Shown piece after piece: positions 8,859 through 18,022 of a stretch of DNA of 64,000 nucleotides (the first letter of the stretch is position 1; every line of letters starts with the position of its first letter). Position numbers and translations under genes: made by a program. This stretch comes from Mesorhizobium sp. 65-26. Its GTDB lineage: Bacteria; Pseudomonadota; Alphaproteobacteria; Rhizobiales; Rhizobiaceae. The stretch lies in NCBI GenBank assembly GCA_001899205.1, contig MKVL01000023.1, forward strand, positions 62,001 to 126,000, written 5' to 3'. The notes under the pieces were generated by a model, which worked only from the letters and a program-made list of their open reading frames with translations, had not been told where the DNA came from and searched no databases.

Positions 8859-9284
8859 ATGCAGCGACGCCTGGAAAGGGAATGGGAGCTTTCGATCGGC
8901 CCCGATACCGTGCGGCTGTTCATCCTCAAGGCCAAGGCGCTCAGCGCCGCCGTCAACGAAGACTATGCCGACGGCGCTGAACACGAGGTGGAGCTCGATG
9001 GCGACGCGCATGCCAACCACCATCATGATGGCCTTGCCGAGGAAAGCACCGAGAACCTGACCGAGGAGGAATTGCGCGAGCTGATCGCCGACCTCAATGT
9101 CGACGAGGCGGCCGAGCTGGTGGCGCTCGCCTGGATCGGTCGTGGCGACTACGACGCCTCGGAATGGTCGGATGCCCTGGCGGCTGCCCGCGAGCGTGCC
9201 GACCGCCGTACCGCCAAGTATCTGCTCGGCATGCCGCAGCTTGCCGACTGGCTTGAGGAAGGCCTGGAAGCGCTCGGCGCGTGA
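8859..9284 (+). CDS. DUF3775 domain protein
   Basis: The 141-residue protein is highly acidic and matches my memory of the DUF3775 family, found mostly in alphaproteobacteria. It opens EWELSIGPDTVRLFILKAKA, has a histidine stretch NHHHDG in an acidic linker, and a C-terminal helical part with DEAAELVALAWIGRGDYDA and YLLGMPQLADWLEEGL. No enzymatic motif is visible and no function is known to me. The open frame runs upstream to 8634, but the ATG at 8859 is where family similarity begins. The 174-base gap before it holds a hairpin (arms TTTCATCC at 8735-8742 and GGATGAAA at 8758-8765) of unknown role. Confidence 0.8.
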   Translation: MQRRLEREWELSIGPDTVRLFILKAKALSAAVNEDYADGAEHEVELDGDAHANHHHDGLAEESTENLTEEELRELIADLNVDEAAELVALAWIGRGDYDASEWSDALAAARERADRRTAKYLLGMPQLADWLEEGLEALGA

Positions 9285-9350
9285 CGGCGCTGTAACCGAG
9301 TGTGATCGGCCGAGGGGGCAACTTCGGCGTGCCGGCGCCGTTTTCCGGCC

Positions 9351-10466
9351 ATGGCAGCGCTGAGCCTTTTCAGATTGTGCGTTCTGGCGCTGCCTCTGGC
9401 GGCGGCGACCCTGCTCGCTACACCGGCCGACGCCAGGCATCGTCACTGGCACCACGGGGCGTCGCCTCGGGTAGAACAGCCCCCGACGCCACGGGCCGAC
9501 CAGCCGCTGAAATCACGCGGGCACAAATCCCTATCGAAGCCGATCCGACGCAAGGCCCGGCACCCCATGCCGCCGGTCGCCGGAGTGCCTGTGCCGGAGA
9601 AACGTCCCGCCAATGCACCGGCGGCCGAGGAACCGAAGGCCCAGCCTCCCGCGAGCAACGGCGCTTCAGACCGGCCTGTCGAGGAAAAACCTCGCGGAGA
9701 GGAGCAGGCGCAGCCCGAACCGCCAGTCGAAAGCGAGCCGGAGCCACCGGCCGTGGCACCGACGCCGACGCCGAGGCCCGACGACGCCGGACCCCGCACC
9801 ACCGAGCCCGTGGCCCAACCACCGCCAGCGGCTCCGGTACCGCCCGAAAAGCCGGATGATGCCCGCGATGAGAAGAAAATGCTGCCCGATCCACGTTCGG
9901 CCGACCTTCCCGCCGACAAGATGCCTGCGGAGGAAATCGCCTGTCGCGAGCGGCTGAAGGCGCTGGGCGTCGAATTCGAGGAACACAAGCCCGAAAGCGA
10001 CCCCGCGATCGGTTGTGCCATCCCCTACCCCGTCGTTCTGAAAACGCTTGGTGGATCGGTCGCCATCGGACCCGGCACAGAACTCAACTGCGCGATGGCC
10101 GAGGCCGCTGCCCGCTTCATGGTGGATATCGTGCGGCCGGCCGCGAAGAGCGCGTTCGGCGCGGAGCTGAAATCGGTGAGCCAGGCGTCGGCCTTCGTAT
10201 GCCGGCCGCGCCACGGCACGAGGAAGTTGTCCGAGCATGCCTTCGGCAATGCGCTCGACATCGCAAGCTTCACGCTTTCCGACGGCAAAACGGTCGAGGT
10301 CGGCCCGGCGCCGCCGGAAAAGGAAGCGAAATTCCTCGATGAGGTGCGCAAGGCCGCCTGTGGCCCGTTCAAGACCGTTCTGGGGCCGGGCAGCGACGCC
10401 GACCACACGCGCCATTTCCACCTCGACCTCGAGCCGCGCCGTCACGGCGGCACCTTCTGCCAGTGA
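9351..10466 (+). CDS. Extensin-like family exported protein, proline-rich
   Basis: The 371-residue protein has a signal peptide (residues 1-28, ending LLATPADA), a long low-complexity Pro/Ala/Glu-rich region at about 45-195, then an extensin-like C-terminal domain (PF06904 type) at about 197-371. That domain begins at ACRERLKALGVEFEEH-like sequence and includes CRPRHGTRKLSEHAFGNALD and the end HFHLDLEPRRHGGTFCQ. The His/Asp pattern (SEHAFGNALDIA, RHFHLD) resembles metal-binding sites of D-Ala-D-Ala carboxypeptidase-like folds, so a cell-wall role is plausible but unproven. A paralogue follows 106 bases downstream on the same strand. Confidence 0.87.
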   Translation: MAALSLFRLCVLALPLAAATLLATPADARHRHWHHGASPRVEQPPTPRADQPLKSRGHKSLSKPIRRKARHPMPPVAGVPVPEKRPANAPAAEEPKAQPPASNGASDRPVEEKPRGEEQAQPEPPVESEPEPPAVAPTPTPRPDDAGPRTTEPVAQPPPAAPVPPEKPDDARDEKKMLPDPRSADLPADKMPAEEIACRERLKALGVEFEEHKPESDPAIGCAIPYPVVLKTLGGSVAIGPGTELNCAMAEAAARFMVDIVRPAAKSAFGAELKSVSQASAFVCRPRHGTRKLSEHAFGNALDIASFTLSDGKTVEVGPAPPEKEAKFLDEVRKAACGPFKTVLGPGSDADHTRHFHLDLEPRRHGGTFCQ

Positions 10467-10572
10467 CGGGGCGGCGACGGCTCGCCCCATTTCAGCCTCA
10501 GGCGTGAACATCGACGCTGAGTTTTCCTTTACCCTTGATGGTTAAAATCCCGCCTATCGGAAAGGGATTGCG

Positions 10573-11388
10573 ATGGACGGGCTTTTTCGCGCCGCGACAG
10601 GATTTGCGCGACGATCGAAACGGATGCGCGCGGTGGCGGGCGGCGTCGCGGCGATGGCCGTCCTCGCCACGGTCTCGGCCTGCAACACCGGCAGCGTGCT
10701 GAATCTCGAGCCCGCCGTCGATGTCGGCACGCAGACTTCAGCCGTCCCGCAATACAGCGGCATGCAGCGGCTGGTGCCCTCCAATCCCTACATGACCAGC
10801 GCCGCCTATCCGCGCATGGACACTCCGATGTCGCCGGTCGAGCAGATGCCCGCCAGCGAGACCGACTGCCGCAATGAATTGAGGCGGCTCGGCGTGGTCT
10901 ACACCGACATTGCTCCGATCCATGAAGGTCAGTGCGGCATTGACTATCCGGTCAAGGTCTCGGCCATCGGCAGCGTCGAGATGAAGCCGGCCGCGACGCT
11001 GACCTGCAACATGGCCGCCACCTTCGCTGCCTGGACCAAGAACGAACTCGTTCCCTCGGCTCGCTGGCGCTACTTCACCGGCGTGAAAACCATCCATCAG
11101 GGGTCGAGCTATTCCTGCCGCAACATTGCGGGTGAAGGCGTGCTCTCCGAGCATGGCAAGGGCAACGCGCTCGATGTCATGAGCATCGAGCTCAACAATG
11201 GCGACGACATCGACGTGCGCAAGCCTGGCCTGTTCGCCTTCCGCACGCGCGGTTTCCTCAACACCGTGCGCGCCGACGGCTGCCAGTATTTCAACACGGT
11301 GCTCGGCCCGGGCTATAATTACGACCACCGCAACCACTTCCATTTCGACGTCAAGAACCGCAAGAGCGGCTACCGCGCCTGCCGCTGA
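10573..11388 (+). CDS. Extensin-like family lipoprotein
   Basis: The 271-residue protein carries an N-terminal hydrophobic segment ending LATVSACNT, a plausible lipobox with the modified Cys at about residue 37. A short linker is followed by an extensin-like C-terminal domain from about residue 97 (DCRNELRRLGVVYTDIAPI). The motif SEHGKGNALDVMSIELNNG and the C-terminal DHRNHFHFDVKNRKSGYRACR parallel those of the preceding gene. It is probably anchored to a membrane and faces the periplasm. GGAAAGGG precedes the ATG at 10573; a second ATG at codon 18 (MRAVAGG) is an alternative that still keeps the lipobox. Confidence 0.85.
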   Translation: MDGLFRAATGFARRSKRMRAVAGGVAAMAVLATVSACNTGSVLNLEPAVDVGTQTSAVPQYSGMQRLVPSNPYMTSAAYPRMDTPMSPVEQMPASETDCRNELRRLGVVYTDIAPIHEGQCGIDYPVKVSAIGSVEMKPAATLTCNMAATFAAWTKNELVPSARWRYFTGVKTIHQGSSYSCRNIAGEGVLSEHGKGNALDVMSIELNNGDDIDVRKPGLFAFRTRGFLNTVRADGCQYFNTVLGPGYNYDHRNHFHFDVKNRKSGYRACR

Positions 11389-11456
11389 CCACCACGGCCC
11401 GCGCGGTGTATGATGCGTGCCGCATGACATGATGTGGCGGAGCCCGAGCGGCCAGC

Positions 11457-12164
11457 ATGAGCCAACGCAGCCTCCCACGACGCACCATACTGTGGCTGGC
11501 GGCGCTGCTGGCCGCCTATCTCTCGCTGGCCTATGTCGCGGTCCCTGAATTCTGGAGCCTGCGCAACCGGGGCTTCGGCGCGCAGCGCTTCGAGATGGTG
11601 ACGCACACGCCGCAGGGCATTCGCGGCGATCCCATCAATGTCGGCCTTGTCGGCACGGAGAAGGAAATCGTCCACGCTTTCGGCATGGCCGGCTGGGACA
11701 CGGCCGACGCGGTCACCCTGCGCACCGCCATCCGCATCGGCGAGAGCGTGCTTTTCGATCATCCCTATCCGGACGCGCCGGTCAGCCGGCTGCTGTTCGA
11801 CGGCCGCCCGCAGGACCTCGCCTTCGAGCTGCCCGTTGGCGGCAGCGCCGATCGCCGCCACCATGTCCGCTTCTGGCGTACCGGAGCCACTGGCGACGAC
11901 GGCCGGCCCTTGTGGCTGGGCGCGGCGAGCTTCGATCGTGGCGTCGGCCTCAGCCACGATACCGGCGCGGTGACCCATCACATCGGTCCCGACCTCGACG
12001 CCGAGCGCGATTTCCTCATGCGGAGTCTCGGCAAGGCCGGCATGCTGGTCTCGACCCAGGAGATCGCCGGCGTCGGCGCCACGACCGACGGGCGCAATGG
12101 TGGTGGCGATCGCTACGTCACCGACGGCAAGGCCATGGTCGGCGTTATACCGACGCTCCCCTGA
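11457..12164 (+). CDS. LssY C-terminal domain membrane-anchored protein
   Basis: The 235-residue protein has one N-terminal membrane helix (about residues 9-30) and then an LssY_C-type domain. The domain contains GDPINVGLVGTEKEIVHAF, FELPVGGSADRRHHVRFW, LWLGAASFDRGVGLSHDTG and VTHHIGPDLDAERD, which fit that family as I know it. The domain is named after a Legionella type I secretion locus protein; its biochemical role is unknown. Here it stands alone without the usual N-terminal PAP2/DedA-type membrane domains. The first bases overlap nothing and the next gene starts 152 bases later. Confidence 0.75.
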   Translation: MSQRSLPRRTILWLAALLAAYLSLAYVAVPEFWSLRNRGFGAQRFEMVTHTPQGIRGDPINVGLVGTEKEIVHAFGMAGWDTADAVTLRTAIRIGESVLFDHPYPDAPVSRLLFDGRPQDLAFELPVGGSADRRHHVRFWRTGATGDDGRPLWLGAASFDRGVGLSHDTGAVTHHIGPDLDAERDFLMRSLGKAGMLVSTQEIAGVGATTDGRNGGGDRYVTDGKAMVGVIPTLP

Positions 12165-12316
12165 TGCGAATGACCCGCGCAAACTCCATTCCGGCCAAAG
12201 ACAATAGCCGGCTGCGGCAGTAACGCCGTCCCGGGAAGGCAGCGCTTCGCGCGCCCCGGCAAAAATATAGGAGCGACTATTTTCGAAGACCCGCCCGCAA
12301 TGCTATTGACGCCGCC

Positions 12317-13627
12317 ATGCTCTACGTCGAAGTCGCCATCGTGGTCGTGCTCATCTGTGTGAACGGCCTTCTGTCGATGTCAGAACTGGCAATCGTCTCG
12401 GCCCGGCCAGCCAGGCTGAAGGCCATGATCGACCGTGACGTTCCCGGCGCCGGCCGCGCGCTGGCGCTCGGCTCCGATCCCGGCAAATTCCTGTCCTCGG
12501 TGCAGATCGGCATCACGCTGGTCGGTGTCTTGTCGGGTGCCTTCTCCGGCGCCACGCTCGGCGAGAGACTGGCCTCGTTCCTGGCCTCGTCCGGCGTGCG
12601 AGACAGCATCGCCAACCCGCTCGGCGTCGGCATCGTCGTGGCAATCATCACCTATGCCTCGCTGATCGTCGGCGAACTGGTGCCCAAGCAGATCGCGCTT
12701 CGCGATCCCGAGCGCGTCGCCTCGCGCGCGGCCCCGGCCATGACGATCCTCGCCACCATCGCCGCGCCGCTGGTCTTCCTGCTCGACATTTCCGGCCGCG
12801 CCATCCTGTGGCTGCTCGGCCAACGCGGGGAGAGCGAGGAAAAGGTCACCGACGAAGAGATCAAGATGCTGGTCGCGGAAGCCGAGCACCACGGCACCAT
12901 CGAATCCGACGAGCGGCGCATGATCGCCGGCGTCATGCGGCTGGGCGACCGCGCCGTGCGCGCGGTGATGACACCGCGCACCGAGGTCGACTGGCTCAAC
13001 CTGCAATCAGACGACGCCACGATCCGCAAGCTGCTGATGGAAACGCAGCACTCGCGCCTGCCGGCCAGCGAGGGCGGCGTCGACGCCATGATCGGCGTCG
13101 TGCAGACGCGCGACGTGCTTTCGGCCCTGCTCGCCGGACGGACGCTCGAACCGCGCCGCCACGTGCGCGCGGCGCCCATCGTGCACGATCAGGCCGACGC
13201 GCTCGACGTTCTACAGAAGCTCAGGGAATCCGACGTGCCGATGGCGCTGGTGCATGACGAGTACGGTCATTTCGAAGGCATCGTCACGCCGGCCGACATA
13301 TTGGAGGCGATCACCGGCGTCTTTCGCTCCGACTTGGAAGCCGGCGAGGAGGAAAACGCCGTCAAGCGCGAGGATGGGTCCTGGCTGCTGGCCGGCTACA
13401 TGCAGGCCGACGAAATGGCGGAGGTGCTTGGCATCGACCTGCCCGAGAACCGCGACTACGAGACCGTCGCGGGCTATGTGCTGTCGCACCTGCACCACCT
13501 GCCCGCGACCGGCGAATGCGTCGATGCCCAGGGCTGGCGCTTCGAGGTGGTCGACCTCGACGGCCGCCGCATCGACAAGGTCATCGCCACCCGCCTGGCC
13601 GGCGGCCACCGCCAGATGGCAAGGTGA
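12317..13627 (+). CDS. CNNM/CorC-type transporter protein (DUF21-CBS-CorC_HlyC), hemolysin family
   Basis: The 436-residue protein has the three-part layout of the TlyC/CNNM family. An N-terminal DUF21 membrane domain with four helices (about residues 1-185, ending in PLVFLLDISGRAILWLLG) is followed by a CBS pair (about 205-330; VMTPRTEVDWLN, VHDEYGHFEGIVTPADILEAI), then a CorC_HlyC domain (about 345-430; DGSWLLAGYMQADEMAEVLG). Family members act in Mg2+/Co2+ efflux or membrane homeostasis; the name hemolysin is historical. It lies in the inner membrane with CBS domains in the cytoplasm. No co-transcribed partner is visible. Confidence 0.92.
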   Translation: MLYVEVAIVVVLICVNGLLSMSELAIVSARPARLKAMIDRDVPGAGRALALGSDPGKFLSSVQIGITLVGVLSGAFSGATLGERLASFLASSGVRDSIANPLGVGIVVAIITYASLIVGELVPKQIALRDPERVASRAAPAMTILATIAAPLVFLLDISGRAILWLLGQRGESEEKVTDEEIKMLVAEAEHHGTIESDERRMIAGVMRLGDRAVRAVMTPRTEVDWLNLQSDDATIRKLLMETQHSRLPASEGGVDAMIGVVQTRDVLSALLAGRTLEPRRHVRAAPIVHDQADALDVLQKLRESDVPMALVHDEYGHFEGIVTPADILEAITGVFRSDLEAGEEENAVKREDGSWLLAGYMQADEMAEVLGIDLPENRDYETVAGYVLSHLHHLPATGECVDAQGWRFEVVDLDGRRIDKVIATRLAGGHRQMAR

Positions 13628-13668
13628 CGTCGAGGTCGCGACGCGCTTAATGCCTTGTTTGGCGCACC

Positions 13669-14583
13669 CTACACCGCGGCCTCGATCGGCTCGGCCAGCT
13701 TCGGATTCGAGCGCGAGGCGATCAGGCAACTGGCAACGATAAGCCCGGCTCCGGCTAGCGTGGTCCAGGTCACCGCCTCGTCGAAGAAGAGCCAGCCGAG
13801 CCCTATCGCCCAGATGAAGGCGGAATATTCCGTCGGGATCAGATATTGCGCCTCGGCGCGGGCATAGGACCAGCTCATCAGGAACTGGCCGGCGAGCGAC
13901 AGCGCCGTCACCCCGGCCAGCGGGAGCCAGAGGTCACTGGGCAGCGCGACGGCGAGCCATGGCGCGGCGACGCCCAGGATGATCGCGATGCAGAGGTTCT
14001 GGAACAGCATGATCTCCCCCGGCTTGGCCACCAGTGCCTGCTGCCGCGCAAGGATCAGGTTGTAGGCGTAGAACACCGTCGACAGCAGCACCGCCACGGT
14101 GCCGGCAAGCGCATCCTTGGCATAGCTTGCATGGCCGAGCTGCCCCGCCAGGATGATCGCGACGCCGGCGATGCCGGCCAGCGAGGCCCATATCGCCTGG
14201 CGCTGTATGCGCTCGCCCAGAAGCATCGCTGCCAGGAAAAGCGCGAACAGCGGCGCGACGAAGGAGAGCCCGATCGCCTCGGCGAGCGGCAACCGCGCGA
14301 GCCCCCAGAAGAAGGACAGCATGACAATGGCGACGGTGGCCGCGCGCATCGCGTGGAGCCTGAGAGCCGAAGGAGCGGGAAGCGAACGCGGCCCGCTCAG
14401 CCAGGTAGCGCCGGCAACCACCGTGGCAAGCATGCTGCGCCACAGCACCGTGTTGTAGACGCCGACGGCGAGGACCATGATCTTCATCCCGGCGTCCATC
14501 GCCGACAGAAGCAAGATGCCGAGCGCGCATACCAGCACCGGGATCAAGGGAGAAACTGCGCCGGCCGCGCTCGATGACTTCAC
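13669..14583 (-). CDS. EamA/DMT-family transporter
   Basis: The 304-residue protein shows ten hydrophobic helices and two EamA repeats; the first has RSMLATVVAGATW and SFFWGLARLPLAEAIGLSFVAPLFALFLAA, and the second has TALSLAGQFLMSWSYARAEAQYLIPTEY. These inner-membrane carriers export or import small metabolites; the substrate is unknown. I set the start at the GTG at 14583 because TGGGGGAA stands just before it and the hydrophobic region follows at once. The ATG-led frame from 14820 would add 79 residues of proline-rich sequence that looks non-coding. Confidence 0.88.
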   Translation of the reverse strand: MKSSSAAGAVSPLIPVLVCALGILLLSAMDAGMKIMVLAVGVYNTVLWRSMLATVVAGATWLSGPRSLPAPSALRLHAMRAATVAIVMLSFFWGLARLPLAEAIGLSFVAPLFALFLAAMLLGERIQRQAIWASLAGIAGVAIILAGQLGHASYAKDALAGTVAVLLSTVFYAYNLILARQQALVAKPGEIMLFQNLCIAIILGVAAPWLAVALPSDLWLPLAGVTALSLAGQFLMSWSYARAEAQYLIPTEYSAFIWAIGLGWLFFDEAVTWTTLAGAGLIVASCLIASRSNPKLAEPIEAAV

Positions 14584-14701
14584 GGTTCCCCCATGTGACG
14601 GACTGCAGCCGGACATATCAGGGCAAGGCGGCGGGGCCAGATGGCAGCTTGGCCCACATCTCGGTCCAACGCCGCCCGCCTGATCTGTCCGGGCGCCGCC
14701 G

Positions 14702-16117
14702 TCAGCCGACAACCGCCTTGGGTTCAAGGAACGCCTCCAGCCCGAAGGGACCGAACTCCCGCCCGATACCGGAGTGCTTGAAACCGCCGAAGGGAGCTGG
14801 ACCGTCGGCTGGCGTTTCATTCACGACCACCCGGCCCGCCTCGAGATGGCGAGCGACATCGCGGGCATGCTCGAGATCGGAGCCGTGGACATAGGACTGC
14901 AGCCCGTAGTCGGTGTCGTTGGCGATAGTGATCGCCTCAGCCTCGTCTTCGTAGGCGATGACACTCAGCACCGGCCCGAAAATCTCCTCGCGTGCGATCC
15001 GCATGTCGTTGGTGACATCCGTAAAGACAGTCGGGCGCACGAACCAGCCATGATCGAGGTCCCGCGGCCTGCCGGGACCGCCCACGAGCAGGGTGGCGCC
15101 CTCCTCCTGCCCCAGCCTGATGTAGGACTGGACGCGCTCCCATTGCTTCGCGCTGACCATGGGGCCGACGCCGGCCTGCGGATCGCTGGACGGCCCGGCC
15201 CTGAGGTCGGCAACGGCCTCGGCAAGGCGCGCGGTCACCTCCGCCTGCCGCCGCCGCGAAACGAGAAGCCGGGTGCCCGCGATGCAGGCCTGGCCGCTGT
15301 TGCGGAAGGCGGCCGCGACGATGTCCGGGATCGCCCGGTCGAGATCGGCATCGTCGAGCAGGACCTGCGGCCCTTTGCCGCCAAGCTCCAGCGTCACGCG
15401 TTTGAAGGTCTCGGCCGCTGAACGCAGGATAGCGCGCCCGGTCGCGGTCGAGCCGGTGAAGCTGATCTTGGCGATGTCCGGATGAGCGCTCAGCGCGGCG
15501 CCGACCACATGGCCATAGCCGTTGACGACATTCAGCACGCCGCGCGGCAGGCCGGCTTCATGCAATGCCTCCAGCAGCGTCTGCGTCTGGATCGCGCTCA
15601 TCTCGGAAGGCTTGATGACGATGGTGGTGCCCGCCGCGATGGCCGTTGCGAGCTTGGTGCAGATGAAGCCGATGTTGCTGTTCCAGGGCGTGATCGCCGC
15701 GGCGACGCCGACCGGTTCCATGATCACCTCGGCATTGCCCATGCGACGGGTAAACGGATAGTCCGAGACGATCTTCGCCGCCGTATCGAAGACCTGGGCG
15801 GCATGCGGTACGGAAAAGGCGAGGAAGCCCTGCGGCGCGCCGTATTCCGTCGCCATCGCCTCGTGGAGAGCGGCGGATTTCGCGGCAACCGCGTCGCGCA
15901 GCGCGTGCAGCATGGCGATGCGCTCGGCCGGTGTGGTGCCGCGCATGGCGGGGAAGGCGCGCTTGGCCGCGGCGACGGCGGCGCGTACGTCCTCCGCGTC
16001 GCCGAGGCGGACCTCGCCGATCTTCTCCTCGGTCGCCGGGTTGAACAGGTCGAAGCGTTCCGTGCCGTGCGGGGTCGTGAAAGCGCCATCGATGTAGATC
16101 TGGTCGACGTTTTTCAT
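14702..16117 (-). CDS. NAD(P)-dependent aldehyde dehydrogenase
   Basis: The 471-residue protein is a complete ALDH-superfamily enzyme. Asn146 (TPWNSNIG), the cofactor loop IKPSEMSA near 169, the general base Glu244 (LELGGKGPQ) and the nucleophile Cys278 (FRNSGQACIAG) are all present. It oxidises an aldehyde to the acid in the cytoplasm; the substrate cannot be predicted. AGGAG lies 9 bases before the ATG at 16117. It is divergent from the LysR gene at 16214, whose product probably controls it. A much longer open frame continues upstream through the LysR gene but is an opposite-strand artefact of high GC. Confidence 0.93.
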   Translation of the reverse strand: MKNVDQIYIDGAFTTPHGTERFDLFNPATEEKIGEVRLGDAEDVRAAVAAAKRAFPAMRGTTPAERIAMLHALRDAVAAKSAALHEAMATEYGAPQGFLAFSVPHAAQVFDTAAKIVSDYPFTRRMGNAEVIMEPVGVAAAITPWNSNIGFICTKLATAIAAGTTIVIKPSEMSAIQTQTLLEALHEAGLPRGVLNVVNGYGHVVGAALSAHPDIAKISFTGSTATGRAILRSAAETFKRVTLELGGKGPQVLLDDADLDRAIPDIVAAAFRNSGQACIAGTRLLVSRRRQAEVTARLAEAVADLRAGPSSDPQAGVGPMVSAKQWERVQSYIRLGQEEGATLLVGGPGRPRDLDHGWFVRPTVFTDVTNDMRIAREEIFGPVLSVIAYEDEAEAITIANDTDYGLQSYVHGSDLEHARDVARHLEAGRVVVNETPADGPAPFGGFKHSGIGREFGPFGLEAFLEPKAVVG

Positions 16118-16213
16118 CTGCGGTCTCCTGTTGTTGACGACAGGGATATGCAACCGCGCGGCCGTTACGATAAGATCATCAATCACCAACACCCTGATGA
16201 GCAAGATTGCACA

Positions 16214-17116
16214 ATGAAAGCCAGTCTGCCCGAGCTCGAAGCGGCGGCCACGATTGCGCGGCTTGGCGGATTCCGGCCCGCCGCGCGCGTGTTGAATGTG
16301 TCGTCCTCCGCTCTCAGTCACGCCGTGGCGGCGCTGGAGAGCCGGCTGGGCGTTCGGCTCTTCAACCGCACAACGCGCTCGGTGGCGTTGACCGCGGCCG
16401 GCGAGGCCTTCGTGGCTGATATCGCCCCCGCCCTCGCCGCCATCGACGGCGCCGTCGAGCGCGTTCGTGAATCGCAGGCGCAGCCGACCGGAATGCTGCG
16501 GCTCAACACATCGCTCGGAGCGGCGCGGCTGCTGCTGGAGCCGCTGCTGCTCGAATATCTGCGCCGCTATCCAGGCATGTCCCTGGAACTGGTGACCGAG
16601 GGTGCCCTGATCGACATTACCGGGCAAGGGTTCGATGCCGGCTTCCGTCTGGCCGAGGCCGTGCCGCCGGACATGATCGCCATACCGGTCACCCGGCGGG
16701 AGCGGATGGTGGTGGTCGGCGCGCCGGCTTACCTGCGGGATCGCGACATGCCCCGCCATCCGGCCGATCTGACGGCGCATCGCTGCATCCGGGCCAGGAT
16801 GGCGAGCGGCCGCGTCTATCACTGGGAGTTCTCGCGCCAGGACGAGAGCCTGGCGATCGATGTGCCCGGCCAGTTGATCCTGGACGAGAGCGGGCTGATC
16901 CTTCAGGCCGCCCTGGACGGGGCAGGCCTCGCCTATGTGTGGGAGTGGTCGGCCCGCCCGCATCTGGAGGCGGGGCGACTGCTGCGGATGCTGGACGACT
17001 GGACGCCGCCCTATGATGGCATCAGCCTCTACTATCCCGGCCGCCGCCACGTGCCGGCAAAGCTGCGCGCCCTGATCGCCCTGGCGCGCGAACTGCGGCT
17101 GGAGGGCGCCCGCTGA
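16214..17116 (+). CDS. LysR family transcriptional regulator
   Basis: The 300-residue protein has the N-terminal winged HTH of LysR regulators (FRPAARVLNVSSSALSHAVA then LESRLGVRLFNRTTRSVALT, residues about 20-65) and a periplasmic-binding-like effector domain at about 90-295. It most resembles the subgroup often annotated AaeR/DsdC-like with a MLRLNTSLGAARLLL domain entry. The ATG at 16214 follows a 96-base intergenic region shared with the aldehyde dehydrogenase at 16117, the likely target. Confidence 0.92.
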   Translation: MKASLPELEAAATIARLGGFRPAARVLNVSSSALSHAVAALESRLGVRLFNRTTRSVALTAAGEAFVADIAPALAAIDGAVERVRESQAQPTGMLRLNTSLGAARLLLEPLLLEYLRRYPGMSLELVTEGALIDITGQGFDAGFRLAEAVPPDMIAIPVTRRERMVVVGAPAYLRDRDMPRHPADLTAHRCIRARMASGRVYHWEFSRQDESLAIDVPGQLILDESGLILQAALDGAGLAYVWEWSARPHLEAGRLLRMLDDWTPPYDGISLYYPGRRHVPAKLRALIALARELRLEGAR

Positions 17117-17137
17117 CGAGCGGCTCGATACCGCCGC

Positions 17138-17995
17138 TTAGGCCGCCGGGATCTTGTCGGGAGCCATGAAGGCGCGCATCGACGCCAGACCGATCCGCGC
17201 GGCATCGAGCGGCGGCTTTTTCCAGAGGTCCTCGTTAAGCAGTTCCAGCGTCCAGTAGCCATCATAGCCGGTCGACATGATGGCGTCGCGGTAGTCGCCC
17301 ACCGGGATCACGCCATCGCCAGGCAGCACCCGATCGCCGTCGCCAAGATTGCTCTTCGCCATGTCGCGGGCGTCGGTCACATGGACGCCGACGATCTCGC
17401 CCCTGCCCAGGGAAGCCAGTTCCGCCACCGATCCGCCGCCACGGAAATGGTGAAAGAAATCGACGTTGACGCCAACCGCCGGATCGTTCGCCTCGCCGAC
17501 CAGCCGGCGGGTCTCCGCGAGCGTGTCGAGGACGAAGGGGCCGATCGGCTCGCCGAGCGACATGAACTCGACGCCGATGCGCAGGCCATGGTCGGCGGCC
17601 ATGCGGCCAGCTCGCCTGAGATTGCCGACGGCGCCCTTCTGCCAGGCCGGGTCGTCCACCCAGCGGGACGCGTCGGCGCCGATGCCAATGTTGTCGATGC
17701 CCAGAGCCTTGCAGATCTCGAACTCGCGGCGCAGGCCGGCGAGATAGGTCTCGAACTGCGCGCCGCGCGACAGGAGGAGCGCCGGACCGCTTGGTGCGAG
17801 GCCGATGGCTCCCGTCGCCTTGAGGCCGTGGCCGGCGAGCAGGTCGACGAGTTCGCCGATCCCGTGCCGGTCCAGGTATCTCTGCACCTTCGCCACCTGG
17901 ATCTCCGCCGCGTCGAAGCCGGCGGCGGCGAAGGCGGGCAGGTCCTCCTCCAGCGGCGCGGGCAAGGTCGTGATCTCGGACATGCTGATCTTCAT
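17138..17995 (-). CDS. Sugar phosphate isomerase/epimerase (xylose isomerase-like TIM barrel)
   Basis: The 285-residue protein is an AP-endonuclease-2/xylose-isomerase-like TIM barrel. Glu at the end of GLRIGVEFMSLGEPIG, the Asp and His residues in GVNVDFFHHFRGG, the HVTDARDM strand and the C-terminal GYWTLELLNEDLW are the usual metal-site strands. Such enzymes isomerise or epimerise keto-sugars, or dehydrate inosose-type cyclitols. It is the last gene of the ABC-transporter operon that begins near 24.4 kb, 27 bases after the second ATPase gene. A second, unrelated-looking TIM-barrel epimerase starts the same operon. Confidence 0.87.
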   Translation of the reverse strand: MKISMSEITTLPAPLEEDLPAFAAAGFDAAEIQVAKVQRYLDRHGIGELVDLLAGHGLKATGAIGLAPSGPALLLSRGAQFETYLAGLRREFEICKALGIDNIGIGADASRWVDDPAWQKGAVGNLRRAGRMAADHGLRIGVEFMSLGEPIGPFVLDTLAETRRLVGEANDPAVGVNVDFFHHFRGGGSVAELASLGRGEIVGVHVTDARDMAKSNLGDGDRVLPGDGVIPVGDYRDAIMSTGYDGYWTLELLNEDLWKKPPLDAARIGLASMRAFMAPDKIPAA

Positions 17996-18022
17996 GGGAA
18001 CTCCGGTTTCTGGAAAGGCGCT

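Noticed and set aside
14702-17050. Possible 782-aa aldehyde dehydrogenase with a large N-terminal extension
   Set aside because: The extra part is antisense to the LysR gene; the real start at 16117 has a good ribosome-binding site and family-like length.
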